The notes: generated by a model from the sequence alone, not told the origin. 64,000 nt of DNA from Nakamurella sp. A5-74 (GCF_040438885.1 NZ_CP159218.1:3038001-3102000); one strand, 5' to 3'. Counted from the first letter of the stretch, positions 1 through 8,660 are shown. Numbers and translations: made by a program.

Positions 1-11
1 AAGGAGTACCG

Positions 12-692
12 GTGGAAACCACCACGATGCTGCCCTGGGGAAGCGCCGGTCAGCCCGAGGGCGCCGCACGCACGGAGGCCGATCCGGCCACCGGCCTACG
101 CCTTCCGCGGCCGCGTGTCGGCGCGGCGGAATCGATCCCTTCCATGTCCACCGTCAGGGTTCTCGTCGCCGACCCCGATCCCGAGAGCCGACACGCCCTG
201 CAGAACGCGCTCACCGCCTCGGGCGCCGACACCGTCGACGAGGCGACCGACGAGACCGAACTGACGCGCCGGGTGTCGGACGGCCGCGGCGGTGATCTGC
301 TGCTCGTCAGCCTGGCCTTCGGCTCCTCCACTGCTCCGCTGATCGCGGCCGCTCGCGCGGACGGCTGGACCCGGGTCATCGCGCTGTCGCCGCAGGGCGA
401 GATCGGCGCCGTCATCGACGCCGTGGGTGCGGGTGCTCACGGCATCCTGCTCGGTCGTCGATCCGGCCCCCCGCCCGCTCACGTTCCCTCCACCATCAAC
501 GACCTGTCCGCCCGCGAGGTCGAGGTGCTGAATCTCGTGGCGGACGGCCGTTCGAACAAGTGGATCGGCGAGCAGCTCTCGCTGTCCGCACTCACGGTCA
601 AGAGCCATCTCGCCAGGATCGGACGGAAGCTCGGAACCGGTGATCGCGCCCACATGGTCGCGCTGGCCCTCCGCGCCGGAGTCATCTCCTGA
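12..692 (+). CDS. Atypical response regulator with LuxR-type HTH
   Basis: A 226-residue protein. From about residue 45 (MSTVRVLVADPDPESR) it has a receiver-like fold, and residues 160-226 form a LuxR/GerE helix-turn-helix (LSAREVEVLNLVADG, then TVKSHLARIGRKLG). The receiver lacks the usual phospho-acceptor Asp: the end of strand 3 reads LLLVSLAFG where a canonical receiver has LLD. Control by His-Asp phosphotransfer is therefore unlikely; a phosphorylation-independent DNA-binding regulator is the inference. The GTG start at 12 is preceded by AAGGAG with 5-nt spacing. An ATG at 144 would start exactly at the receiver, and the 44 residues between are low-complexity. Its stop abuts the RNase D gene, so the two are probably co-transcribed. 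Confidence 0.72.
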   Translation: METTTMLPWGSAGQPEGAARTEADPATGLRLPRPRVGAAESIPSMSTVRVLVADPDPESRHALQNALTASGADTVDEATDETELTRRVSDGRGGDLLLVSLAFGSSTAPLIAAARADGWTRVIALSPQGEIGAVIDAVGAGAHGILLGRRSGPPPAHVPSTINDLSAREVEVLNLVADGRSNKWIGEQLSLSALTVKSHLARIGRKLGTGDRAHMVALALRAGVIS

Positions 693-1960
693 GCGCTGGT
701 TCGACCGTTGTACCGTCGGGGGACGATGCATCCGTCGATGAGGGTGCGCTTCCCCTGCTCGCTCCGCGCACCGGATTCCGTGGCCCGCTCACCGATCGGG
801 CAGCGCTCGACGGATTGGCTGCGGCCCTGTCCGCCGGAACGGGCAGCATCGCCCTCGACACCGAGCGGGCCTCGGGTTTCCGGTACTCCCAGCGGGCTCA
901 GCTGATCCAGCTCCGGCGGGAGGATGTCGGCACCGTTCTGCTGGATCCCATCGCGCTGGGCGATCTGTCGGTGCTCACCGCCCCGCTCGCCCGGTTCGAG
1001 TGGGTCCTGCACGCTGCCAGCCAGGACCTGCCGTGCCTGGCAGAGGAGAACCTGCTGCCCGGATCCCTCTTCGACACCGAGCTCGCCGGACGCCTGGCCG
1101 GGCTCCCGCGGGTCGGACTCGGGCCACTGGTCGAGAGCCAGCTCGGATTGTCGCTGAGCAAGGGCCACGGAGCGGACGACTGGTCGGTGCGCCCTCTCCC
1201 CCAGGCGTGGCTCATCTATGCAGCACTCGACGTCGAGGTACTGATCGAACTCCAAGCAGTACTCACCACCCTGCTCGAGGAGCAGGGCAAGTGGGAATGG
1301 GCCCGGCAGGAGTTCGCCGCTCTCGCCGCAGGCGCAGCCGTCCCGACTCCCCCACGCGTCGATCCCTGGCGCCGGACGTCGGGCATCCACAAGATCAAGG
1401 ACCGTCGGGTGCTGGCCATCGTCAGCGAGCTGTGGACGACCCGCGACCGGATCGCCCGCGAGCGGGATCTGGCACCCCACCGGGTGTTGCCGGACACCGC
1501 GATCGTCGATGTAGCGGTCAACCAGCCGACAACGCTCAACGACCTGGTGGGCCGACCGGTGTTCCGCGGCCGGATGCAACGGCGGCAGGCGAACATCTGG
1601 TTCGACGCTCTCAGCCGGGCCCGGCGGTTGCCGGCCGCTGAGCTGCCGCCGGTCTCGCTGCGTCAGGACGGTCCACCTCCCGCTTCCCGGTGGGCCACCA
1701 AGGATCCGGAGGCCCACCGCAGGCTCTCCGCAGCACGCTCGGCCCTGGCCGAGCTGTCCGAGGAGGTCTCGACGCCGGTGGAGAACCTGCTGTCCCCTGC
1801 CCTGCTCCGCGGTGCGCTGTGGGGCCCGGACGCAGCGCACGACGAGAGCACCCTGGCCGGGCAGCTCACCGCCGCCGGGGCTCGTCCGTGGCAGGTGGAG
1901 CTGACCGTGCCGAGGGTGATCGCCGCTCTGGCCGACGCGGAGACTTCGACCACAGCCTGA
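689..1960 (+). CDS. rnd: Ribonuclease D family 3'-5' exonuclease with HRDC domain
   Basis: A DEDD-family exonuclease that trims RNA 3' ends. Exo I is ALDTE, Exo II is HAASQDLPCL, and Exo III is YAALDVEVL. An HRDC domain follows (KIKDRRVLAIVSELW), then a C-terminal helical region. Homologous N-terminal sequence (PLLAPRTGFRGPLTDRAALD) lies upstream of the first TTG at 815, yet the frame is open back to 644 with no ATG, GTG or TTG. The best candidate is a CTG at 689 that overlaps the TGA of the previous gene, with GGAG 7 nt upstream. The TTG at 815 would keep the catalytic DxE but lose the leading helix. Family assignment is secure; the start is uncertain. Confidence 0.85.
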   Translation: MSAGSTVVPSGDDASVDEGALPLLAPRTGFRGPLTDRAALDGLAAALSAGTGSIALDTERASGFRYSQRAQLIQLRREDVGTVLLDPIALGDLSVLTAPLARFEWVLHAASQDLPCLAEENLLPGSLFDTELAGRLAGLPRVGLGPLVESQLGLSLSKGHGADDWSVRPLPQAWLIYAALDVEVLIELQAVLTTLLEEQGKWEWARQEFAALAAGAAVPTPPRVDPWRRTSGIHKIKDRRVLAIVSELWTTRDRIARERDLAPHRVLPDTAIVDVAVNQPTTLNDLVGRPVFRGRMQRRQANIWFDALSRARRLPAAELPPVSLRQDGPPPASRWATKDPEAHRRLSAARSALAELSEEVSTPVENLLSPALLRGALWGPDAAHDESTLAGQLTAAGARPWQVELTVPRVIAALADAETSTTA

Positions 1961-1972
1961 TCCCCCGAACAA

Positions 1973-1988
1973 GTTACTCGCGGGTAGC
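1973..1988. promoter_or_regulatory. Imperfect palindrome upstream of fadA, likely operator
   Basis: GTTACTCGCGGGTAGC is a 16-bp palindrome with 6 of 8 paired positions. It lies 72 bp upstream of the fadA start in the only gap before the fadA-fadB operon. TAGCAT at 1985-1990 could act as the -10 box, so a bound protein would block the promoter. TetR- and GntR-type regulators commonly control beta-oxidation operons; which one acts here is not visible. Confidence 0.4.
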
Positions 1989-2059
1989 ATCGGTCTCGAC
2001 GCGCTACGCCGCCCGATCGGGTGAGCTGGGGCGCTCCACCGAACAGCAGGGAGGCTGGC

Positions 2060-3322
2060 GTGGCGGTATCAGCGCAGGACCGGACCGGTTCATTGCACGA
2101 CGTCGTGTTCGTCGAGGGGGTGCGCACCCCGTTCGGTCGAGCCGGGGACAAGGGTCAGTACGCGCAGACCCGCGGCGATGATCTGATGGTCAAGGTGATC
2201 AGGGAGCTGATGCGGCGCACGCCGCAGCTCCCCGCCGACCGGGTCGACGAGGTCGCGGTGGCCGCGGTCTCGCAGACCGGCGACCAGGGACCCACCATCG
2301 GCCGCACCGCAGCGATCCTGGCAGGGCTCCCCCAGTCGGTACCCGGCTTCGCCATCGACCGGATGTGTGCGGGCGCGATGACGGCCGTCACCACGATGGC
2401 CTCCGGGATCGCCGTCGGTGCCTACGACGTGGCGATCGCCGGCGGCGTCGAGCACATGGGCCACCACCCGATCGGCGCCGGCGTGGATCCCAATCCGCGA
2501 TTCGTCGCCGACCGGCTGGTCGATCCGCAGGCCCTGAACATGGGCAACACTGCCGAGAACCTGCACGACAAGTACCCGAGCATCACCAAGGACCGGGCCG
2601 ACGCCTATGCCGTCGCCTCGCAGGAGAAGTACGCGAAGGCATTGGCCGACGGCAACATCGCCCCCGACCTCGTCCCCGTCGCCACCCGCTCGAGTGACTC
2701 GTGGGGACTTGCGACAACCGACGAACCGCCTCGACCCGGATCCAGCCTCGACGGCATGGCGAACCTCAAGACGCCGTTCCGTCCGCACGGCCGGGTGACG
2801 GCCGGCAACGCCTCGCCGCTCACCGACGGCGCTACCGGATGCCTGCTCGCCTCCTCGGCGGCCGCAACGGAACTGGGCCTGCCGGTCCGGATGCGGATGG
2901 TCTCCTTCGCCTTCGCAGGGGTCGCTCCCGAGACGATGGGAGAGGGTCCCATTCCGTCGACCGAGAAGGCGCTGGCCAAGGCCGGGCTGAGCATCGACGA
3001 CATCGGCCTGTTCGAGGTCAACGAGGCGTTCGCCGTCCAGGTGCTCACCTTCACCGAGCACTTCGGCATCGCTGACGACGATCCGCGGGTCAACCCCTAC
3101 GGCGGCGCCATCGCCGTCGGACACCCGCTCGCCTCCTCAGGTGTCCGGCTGATGCTGCAGCTGGCCCGGGAGTTCGAACAGCACCCGGAGGTCCGCTACG
3201 GCCTCACCACGATGTGCGTCGGGCTGGGCATGGGCGGCTGCATCATCTGGGAGAACCCGCACTTCACCGACTCCCGGAGCGGCACCGCCAGCACCGTCGC
3301 CAGCGAAGGAGCAGCGCAGTGA
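2060..3322 (+). CDS. fadA: Acetyl-CoA C-acyltransferase (thiolase)
   Basis: A 420-residue thiolase that cleaves 3-ketoacyl-CoA with CoA in the last step of fatty acid beta-oxidation. The acylated Cys lies in DRMCAGAMTAV (about residue 103), the general-base His in GGAIAVGHPLASSG (about 355), and the second Cys in TTMCVGLGMGGC (about 386). The N-terminal signature VFVEGVRTPFGRAG is intact. GTG at 2060 was chosen over the in-frame GTG at 2021 because AGGGAGG lies 5 nt upstream. The stop overlaps the fadB start in a GTGA, indicating translational coupling of the two beta-oxidation subunits. Confidence 0.93.
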   Translation: MAVSAQDRTGSLHDVVFVEGVRTPFGRAGDKGQYAQTRGDDLMVKVIRELMRRTPQLPADRVDEVAVAAVSQTGDQGPTIGRTAAILAGLPQSVPGFAIDRMCAGAMTAVTTMASGIAVGAYDVAIAGGVEHMGHHPIGAGVDPNPRFVADRLVDPQALNMGNTAENLHDKYPSITKDRADAYAVASQEKYAKALADGNIAPDLVPVATRSSDSWGLATTDEPPRPGSSLDGMANLKTPFRPHGRVTAGNASPLTDGATGCLLASSAAATELGLPVRMRMVSFAFAGVAPETMGEGPIPSTEKALAKAGLSIDDIGLFEVNEAFAVQVLTFTEHFGIADDDPRVNPYGGAIAVGHPLASSGVRLMLQLAREFEQHPEVRYGLTTMCVGLGMGGCIIWENPHFTDSRSGTASTVASEGAAQ

Positions 3323-5421
3323 GCGCCCCCACCACGCACCGTCTGGAGATCCCGGGCGAGGTCGTCACCACCGCCACCACCCGGCTGTTCACCGTGCCGG
3401 GAATCGACGGTCAGGTCGCGCTGATCACCCTCGACAACGGCAAGGACCACACCCGGCCGACCACGTTCGGCCCGGCCGGTCTGTACAACCTCGACGCCGC
3501 GCTCGACGAGGCGTTCGCCGCCGAGCCGGCGGCCATCGCGGTCACCGGCAAGCCGTTCGTCTTCCTGGCAGGGGCCGACCTGTCCGGGATCGGCGCGATC
3601 GCCAGTCGCGACGACGCCAAGGCCATCGGCCAGCTCGGACACCGGGTGTACAAGCGGCTGCACGACTCGCAGATCCCCACGTTCGCGTTCGTCAACGGTG
3701 CGGCGCTCGGCGGCGGGGTGGAGCTGGCCCTGAGCTGTCACTACCGGACGCTCGCGTCCAACGCGGCGATGATGGCGCTGCCGGAGTGCTTCCTGGGGAT
3801 CCTGCCCGGCTGGGGCGGCACCCAACTCCTGCCGAAGCTGGTCGGACCCGAGAACGCCGTCACGATCATCATCGAGAACGCGCTGAACCAGAACCGCATG
3901 CTGAAGCCGAAGGACGCAGCGTCGCTCGGTGTCGTCGACGTCGTGCTCAATGCTGCCGACTACCTGGAACAGTCGTTGGCCTGGATGGCGGGCGTCCTGG
4001 ACGGCTCGATCTCGGTGCAGCGCAACGAGTACGGCGAATCGGACTACACCGACGCGGTGGCCCGCGGCCGGCAGATCGCCGATCTGCGGACCAAAGGCGC
4101 CACCACTGCTCCCTACCGCGCCCTCGACCTGATCGAGCTGTCGCGGACCGCTGATCTCGCGCAAGGATTCGCCGCGGAGGACGACGCGCTCGCCGACCTC
4201 ATCACCTCCCAGCAGTTCCGGGCCGGGTTGTACTCCTTCAACCTCAACCAGAAGCGGGCCCGCAAGCCGGTGGGCGCACCCGATCCGGCGCTCGCCGGGA
4301 AGATCGGCAAGATCGGGATCGTCGGTGCCGGTCTGATGGCCGGGCAGCTGGCGCTGCTGTTCGCCCGGCAGCTCAAGGTCCCGGTCGCGTTGACCGAGAT
4401 CGACGCCGAACGCCTCGAGAAGGGTGTCGCTGCGGTCCACGGCGAAATCGCGAAGTTGGCCGACAAGGGCCGGATCCCGCCCGACGAGGCCAACCGGCTG
4501 ACCGCGCTGGTGACCGGGTCGCTGGACTACTCCATCTTCGCCAATGCCGACTTCGTCATCGAGGCCGTGTTCGAGGAACTGGACGTCAAGAAGAAGGTCT
4601 TTGCCGAGCTGGAGCAGCACGTCTCGCCGGAATGCGTGATCGCCACCAACACCTCCTCCTTGTCGGTCTCGGCGATGGCGGCCGAGCTGCAGCACCCCGA
4701 GCGGGTGCTGGGCTTCCACTTCTTCAACCCGGTCGCGGTGATGCCCCTGTTGGAGATCGTCAAGGCAGATCACACCGACGACCGCACCCTGGCCACCGCT
4801 TTCGGGCTGGCGAAGAAGCTGAAGAAGGGCCCGATCCTGACGTCCGATGCCACCGGCTTCGTCGTCAACCGGTTGCTGCTGCGCTTCATGGGCGAGATCC
4901 TCGCGGCCATCGACGAGGGCACCCCACCCGAGATCGCCGACAAGGCACTGGATCCGCTGGGCCTGCCGATGACGCCGATCGTGCTGCTGCAGCTGGTCGG
5001 ACCGGCCGTCGCGCTGCACGTGCAGGAGACGCTGAACGGCTCCTGGCCGGATCGGTTTCCGGTCTCGGAGAACCTGCGCCGCACCGTGCAGCACCAGGTC
5101 CGCGCGCTGGTGGCCTGGAACGCCGACGGCAGCCAGAGCCTGGATCCGGAGGTGGCGAAACTCTGGACGATGGGCGACAACCCGTCGACCCTCGAGCAGG
5201 TGCGTGAACGCGCGCTCGCAGCGCTCGCGACCGAAGCCCGGTTGATGCTGGACGAGGGTGTGGTGGCCGATGCCGCCGACATCGACCTGGCGATGCTGAC
5301 CGGCGCCGGATGGCCGTTCTGGCTCGGCGGGATCACCCCCTACCTCGACCGCGAGGGCATCTCCGAGCGCGTCACCGGCAAGCGCTTCCAGCCGGCCGGG
5401 GTGTCGACGCTCCCGAGTTGA
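3319..5421 (+). CDS. fadB: Fatty-acid oxidation multifunctional protein (enoyl-CoA hydratase / 3-hydroxyacyl-CoA dehydrogenase)
   Basis: A 700-residue protein that hydrates 2-enoyl-CoA and oxidises the 3-hydroxyacyl-CoA product, which passes to FadA. The crotonase-type N-terminal half has GAALGGGVELAL (about residue 125) and LPECFLGILPGWGGT (about 155). The dehydrogenase half has the NAD-binding motif GIVGAGLMAG (about 333), NTSSLSVS (about 444) and HFFNPVAVMPLLEIV. Two C-terminal dehydrogenase domains follow. The GTG at 3319 overlaps the fadA stop and has AAGGAG 8 nt upstream. The length matches actinobacterial FadB. A strong hairpin terminator follows the stop. Confidence 0.94.
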   Translation: MSAPTTHRLEIPGEVVTTATTRLFTVPGIDGQVALITLDNGKDHTRPTTFGPAGLYNLDAALDEAFAAEPAAIAVTGKPFVFLAGADLSGIGAIASRDDAKAIGQLGHRVYKRLHDSQIPTFAFVNGAALGGGVELALSCHYRTLASNAAMMALPECFLGILPGWGGTQLLPKLVGPENAVTIIIENALNQNRMLKPKDAASLGVVDVVLNAADYLEQSLAWMAGVLDGSISVQRNEYGESDYTDAVARGRQIADLRTKGATTAPYRALDLIELSRTADLAQGFAAEDDALADLITSQQFRAGLYSFNLNQKRARKPVGAPDPALAGKIGKIGIVGAGLMAGQLALLFARQLKVPVALTEIDAERLEKGVAAVHGEIAKLADKGRIPPDEANRLTALVTGSLDYSIFANADFVIEAVFEELDVKKKVFAELEQHVSPECVIATNTSSLSVSAMAAELQHPERVLGFHFFNPVAVMPLLEIVKADHTDDRTLATAFGLAKKLKKGPILTSDATGFVVNRLLLRFMGEILAAIDEGTPPEIADKALDPLGLPMTPIVLLQLVGPAVALHVQETLNGSWPDRFPVSENLRRTVQHQVRALVAWNADGSQSLDPEVAKLWTMGDNPSTLEQVRERALAALATEARLMLDEGVVADAADIDLAMLTGAGWPFWLGGITPYLDREGISERVTGKRFQPAGVSTLPS

Positions 5422-5448
5422 GGCATCGAACCCGCAGCGTCACAACGA

Positions 5449-5484
5449 AACCGGCCCGGTCGTGAGTTCACGACCGGGCCGGTT
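5449..5484. terminator. Hairpin terminator after fadB
   Basis: A perfect 17-bp inverted repeat with a 2-nt centre begins 28 nt after the fadB stop. The arms read AACCGGCCCGGTCGTGA and TCACGACCGGGCCGGTT. There is no long T tract, as is common for GC-rich actinobacterial terminators. It is symmetrical and could also stop transcription arriving from the right. Confidence 0.8.
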
Positions 5485-5579
5485 CGCGTTCCGGACGCGG
5501 TCAGCCGTGGATGTAGCCGAGCACGTCGACGAGGACGTCCACGCCCACTCCGGGGTGCCCGTCATGAATACCCTCCTTG

Positions 5580-5617
5580 TTGACAGCAGCTATCGTGAAG
5601 TTATAGCCTTTCACTAT
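5580..5617 (+). promoter_or_regulatory. Promoter with operator-like inverted repeat upstream of the SnoaL-like gene
   Basis: TTGACA at 5580-5585 is a consensus -35 box, and TATAGC at 5602-5607 is a plausible -10 after 16 bp. An inverted repeat, ATCGTGAAG (5592-5600) and CTTTCACTAT (5608-5617), brackets the -10 box. The segment is clearly richer in A and T than its surroundings. A repressor bound there would occlude RNA polymerase. No regulator gene is adjacent. Confidence 0.55.
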
Positions 5618-5647
5618 TGCTACTGGCCATCACTCACAGGAGTCGTC

Positions 5648-6232
5648 ATGAATCGCTTCATCCCCGGAATCCTCGCCGTCGTCCTCGGCGGATCAGCGCT
5701 CGCCGGCACTGCTGCCGGCAGTACCACGAACGTGTCGCCCGCTGTGGCCGCGGCCGCGGCCGCCGTTCCCGATGCCGCTGTCACCACTGCCGACGCCGCC
5801 ACCCGCCGTCAGCACGAGCGGCTCACCCTCGACTGGGTGCGGCTGTGGAACGGGGACTACCGGCATGTCGACCGGTTCATCGCCCCGGACTTCGGGATGC
5901 ACGCCGCACTGCTGGACGGTGGCGACGGCAGCGCCGTCACCGGTCCGTCCGGGTTGGTGGGACTCATCCGTCAGATCCGCGGTCCGCTCCCGGATCTGCA
6001 CTTCCGGGTCCAGGTCGGTCCGATCATCGACGGCGACCGGATCGTCGTCCGCTGGATCGCCACCGGCACCTACGCAGGCGGATTCCCCGGCGCCACCGCA
6101 GCGGTCGGCACCGACATCTCGTTCGAGGGAACCGACATCGTCCGCGTCGACCACGCCGGACGGATCGTCGAGTACTGGCTCAATGCCGACACCCTCGGCC
6201 TGGTCACCCAACTCGGCGTCACCGGCGGCTGA
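5648..6232 (+). CDS. Secreted SnoaL-like (NTF2-fold) protein
   Basis: A 194-residue protein. Residues 1-40 look like a signal peptide: MNRF, then a hydrophobic run, an Ala-rich cleavage zone and an Ala linker. The rest matches the SnoaL-like polyketide cyclase/ester cyclase fold, with LDWVRLWNGDYRHVDRFIAPDF, GPSGLVGLIRQIR and IVRVDHAGRIVEYW-like strands. Cytoplasmic homologues are common; export is the unusual point here. The ATG at 5648 has AGGAG 5 nt upstream and follows a good promoter. The enzymatic role and substrate cannot be told from sequence. It stands alone between two transcription units. Confidence 0.75.
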   Translation: MNRFIPGILAVVLGGSALAGTAAGSTTNVSPAVAAAAAAVPDAAVTTADAATRRQHERLTLDWVRLWNGDYRHVDRFIAPDFGMHAALLDGGDGSAVTGPSGLVGLIRQIRGPLPDLHFRVQVGPIIDGDRIVVRWIATGTYAGGFPGATAAVGTDISFEGTDIVRVDHAGRIVEYWLNADTLGLVTQLGVTGG

Positions 6233-6271
6233 CGAGGATCGCGAGGTCGGCTGGGCACGTGCTCGCCTGAG

Positions 6272-6277
6272 TACCGT
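6272..6277 (+). promoter_or_regulatory. -10 box for leaderless PIN-domain transcript
   Basis: TACCGT ends 6 nt before the ATG at 6284 and no Shine-Dalgarno sequence is visible, as expected for a leaderless actinobacterial mRNA. Confidence 0.5.
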
Positions 6278-6283
6278 GCTGCC

Positions 6284-6691
6284 ATGACCCGTTACGTCAT
6301 CGATTCACCCACGCTGTTGCACGTGGTCGACCACGAGCTCGCGATCCATCCCGACCACCGGCTCGTCGCCCCGCAGGGCATCCGCTCGCAGGCTCTCGCC
6401 CTGCTGCTGACGGCCGTCCGCAGCGGCGAGCGCACCGAGGCCGACGCACTCGCCGCCCACGAGCGGCTGACCGAGCTGAAGATGCGGCTGCTCGGCGACC
6501 GGGTCTCGAGGCGGACTGCCTGGAAGCTCGCCCGCGAACAGCAGTGGGACAGCCTGCAGGACGCCGAGTACCTGGCGGTCGCGCGGCTGCAGGCCGACGC
6601 ACTGATCTCGGTGGACCCGGCGATGGCCGCGCGGTGCGACGGACTCGTCCGGATTGCCGACCTCGAGGCCCTCACCCGGGCGCAGGGTTGA
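6284..6691 (+). CDS. PIN-domain protein (VapC-like ribonuclease fold)
   Basis: A 135-residue PIN-domain protein. Acidic residues fit the metal-binding site: Asp7 in YVIDSPTLLHV, Asp93/Glu95 in QDAEYLAVARLQ, and Asp111 in ISVDP. PIN proteins cleave RNA, and many are toxins of VapBC systems. No small antitoxin gene lies upstream, so a solitary or housekeeping PIN protein is as likely as a toxin. It converges on dxs with a 10-bp gap. Translation is probably leaderless from the TACCGT box. Confidence 0.72.
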   Translation: MTRYVIDSPTLLHVVDHELAIHPDHRLVAPQGIRSQALALLLTAVRSGERTEADALAAHERLTELKMRLLGDRVSRRTAWKLAREQQWDSLQDAEYLAVARLQADALISVDPAMAARCDGLVRIADLEALTRAQG

Positions 6692-6701
6692 GCGGTGACG
6701 C

Positions 6702-8660
6702 TCAGCCCTGCAGCGAGGTCTCCGAGGTGATGTCCTGCGTTCTGGAGACCTGCGCGGCGATCTCCCGCGCGATGGCCTGACCGGTCAATCCCCTGTCCTG
6801 CAACAGGTCTCCGCGAGAACCTGGCTCGAGGAACTCCTGCGGCAGGGCGATCACCAGCACGTCCGCGCCGACCGGCAGCGCGTCCCGGACAGCGGATCCG
6901 ACGCCACCGGAACGACCGCCGTCCTCGACGGTCACCACCAACGGGAACCCGCCGGCGAGCTCCACCAGTTCCGAGGACACCGGCAGCACCCAGCGCGGGT
7001 CGATCACCGTCGTCGAGATCCCGTGGTCCGCCAACCGTCCTGCGGCCTCGACCGCAGCGGGCGCGAGCGCGCCGATCGCCACGATCAGCACGTCGGCGGC
7101 CGGTCCCCCGGTGACGGACGCCCGGCCGCCGGCGCCCACGGCACCGTCCGAGGACGCGGGAGCCAGCTCGGCCAGCACATCGATACCGCCGTCGATCCGG
7201 CGCAGCGCCGGCAGCGGCTCCGGGACGGATCCCTTGGGATACCGCAGCAGCGTCGGACCGTCGGAAACGTCCAACGCCTCGGTGAGCTGCTCGACGAGCG
7301 ATGGTTCGTCGCGCGGCGCGGCCACCTGCAGGCCGGGCACGATGCCGGCGAGCGAAAGGTCCCACATGCCGTGGTGGCTGGGCCCGTCCTCCTGGGTCAC
7401 CCCGGACCGGTCGAGCACGACCGTCACCGGGAGTTCGTGCAGCGCGCAGTCCATCAGCAGTTGGTCGAAGGCGCGGTTGAGGAAGGTCGAGTACACAGCG
7501 ACCACCGGGTGCATCCCGCCCAGCGCGAGCCCGGCCGCCGAGGTCATCGCATGCTGCTCAGCAATGCCGACGTCGAAGAAGCGGTCCGGGTGGGCGGCGG
7601 CGAACGCATCGAGCGCCAGCGGACCGCTCATCGCCGCGGTGATGACGCACACGTCGTCGCGGACGGCGCCGTGCTTCACCAGCTCGCGGCCGACGACCCC
7701 GCCCAGGCTGAGCGACGGTGGCGACAGCGGCTTACCGGTGATCGGATCGAAGGCCGGCGGGCCGTGCATCAGCTCGGCGGTGTCGGCGATCGCCGGTCCG
7801 TAGCCCTGCCCCTTGTTGGTGATGCAGTGCACCAGCACCGGGCCGCGGAAGTTCCGCGCGCGACGGAGTGCGCGCTCCAGCGCCTGGGTGTCGTGACCGT
7901 CCACCGGCCCGAGGTACTTGATGCCGAGATCCGCGAACAGGGTCTGCGGAATGAACCAGTCGCGCACCGCGGACTTCAGCGCGTGCAGCACGTCGTACAT
8001 CGGGCCGCCGATCACCGGTGCCTTCGGCAGCGTCCGCCTGACCTGGTCGAGCATCCGTTCGTACCCGGGCTTGAGCCGCAGGTCGGCGAGACGTTCCGCC
8101 ATCCCACCGGCCGTCGGGGCATAGGAGCGACCGTTGTCGTTGAACACGATGACCACCGGGCGGTTCTTCCCGGCAGCGACGTTGTTGAGCGCCTCCCAGG
8201 CCATCCCACCGGTCATCGCCCCGTCGCCGATCACCGCGACGGGAGTGCGGCCCGTCTCACCCTTGGCCGCGAAGGCCTTGGCCAGTCCGTCTGCGTAGCT
8301 GATCGCCGTCGAGGCGTGCGAGTTCTCCACCCAGTCGTGCGCGGACTCGGCGCGGCTGGGGTACCCGGACAGCCCGCCACGGGTGCGCAACGAATCGAAA
8401 CGATCGGCGCGACCGGTGATGATCTTGTGCACGTAGCTCTGGTGCCCGGTGTCGAAGACGATCGGGTCGGCCGGCGAGTCGAAGGTCCGGTGCAGCGCGA
8501 GCGTCAGCTCCACGACGCCGAGGTTCGGGCCCAGGTGTCCGCCACTACGGGACACCTTCTCCACCAGGAAGGTCCGGATCTCGCCGGCCAGCTCCTCGAC
8601 CTGCTCGGGGCGCAGCGAACGCAGTGCGGCGGGCGAGGTGATGCGGTCGATCAACGTCAC
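6702..8660 (-). CDS. dxs: 1-deoxy-D-xylulose-5-phosphate synthase
   Basis: A 652-residue enzyme that condenses pyruvate and glyceraldehyde-3-phosphate, the first step of the MEP isoprenoid pathway, using thiamine diphosphate. The ThDP-binding segment starts at VIGDGAMTGGMAWEALNN; GHLGPNLGVVELTLALH and DTGHQSYVHKIITGR are typical of the N-terminal domain. The transketolase-like central domain has DVGIAEQHAMT and RSGVTQEDGPSHHG. A Gly/Ala-rich insertion near residue 530 (SSDGAVGAGGRASVTGGPA) separates it from the C-terminal domain. The length is usual for the family. Confidence 0.96.
   Translation of the reverse strand: MTLIDRITSPAALRSLRPEQVEELAGEIRTFLVEKVSRSGGHLGPNLGVVELTLALHRTFDSPADPIVFDTGHQSYVHKIITGRADRFDSLRTRGGLSGYPSRAESAHDWVENSHASTAISYADGLAKAFAAKGETGRTPVAVIGDGAMTGGMAWEALNNVAAGKNRPVVIVFNDNGRSYAPTAGGMAERLADLRLKPGYERMLDQVRRTLPKAPVIGGPMYDVLHALKSAVRDWFIPQTLFADLGIKYLGPVDGHDTQALERALRRARNFRGPVLVHCITNKGQGYGPAIADTAELMHGPPAFDPITGKPLSPPSLSLGGVVGRELVKHGAVRDDVCVITAAMSGPLALDAFAAAHPDRFFDVGIAEQHAMTSAAGLALGGMHPVVAVYSTFLNRAFDQLLMDCALHELPVTVVLDRSGVTQEDGPSHHGMWDLSLAGIVPGLQVAAPRDEPSLVEQLTEALDVSDGPTLLRYPKGSVPEPLPALRRIDGGIDVLAELAPASSDGAVGAGGRASVTGGPAADVLIVAIGALAPAAVEAAGRLADHGISTTVIDPRWVLPVSSELVELAGGFPLVVTVEDGGRSGGVGSAVRDALPVGADVLVIALPQEFLEPGSRGDLLQDRGLTGQAIAREIAAQVSRTQDITSETSLQG

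Noticed and set aside
708-905. A small gene starting at 708 or 726 between the regulator and RNase D
   Set aside because: It lies in another frame over the RNase D N-terminus, and its Arg/Pro/Ser composition is that of a shifted frame.
6284-6691. A VapBC toxin-antitoxin pair
   Set aside because: No antitoxin-sized gene lies upstream or downstream; only the PIN protein is supported.
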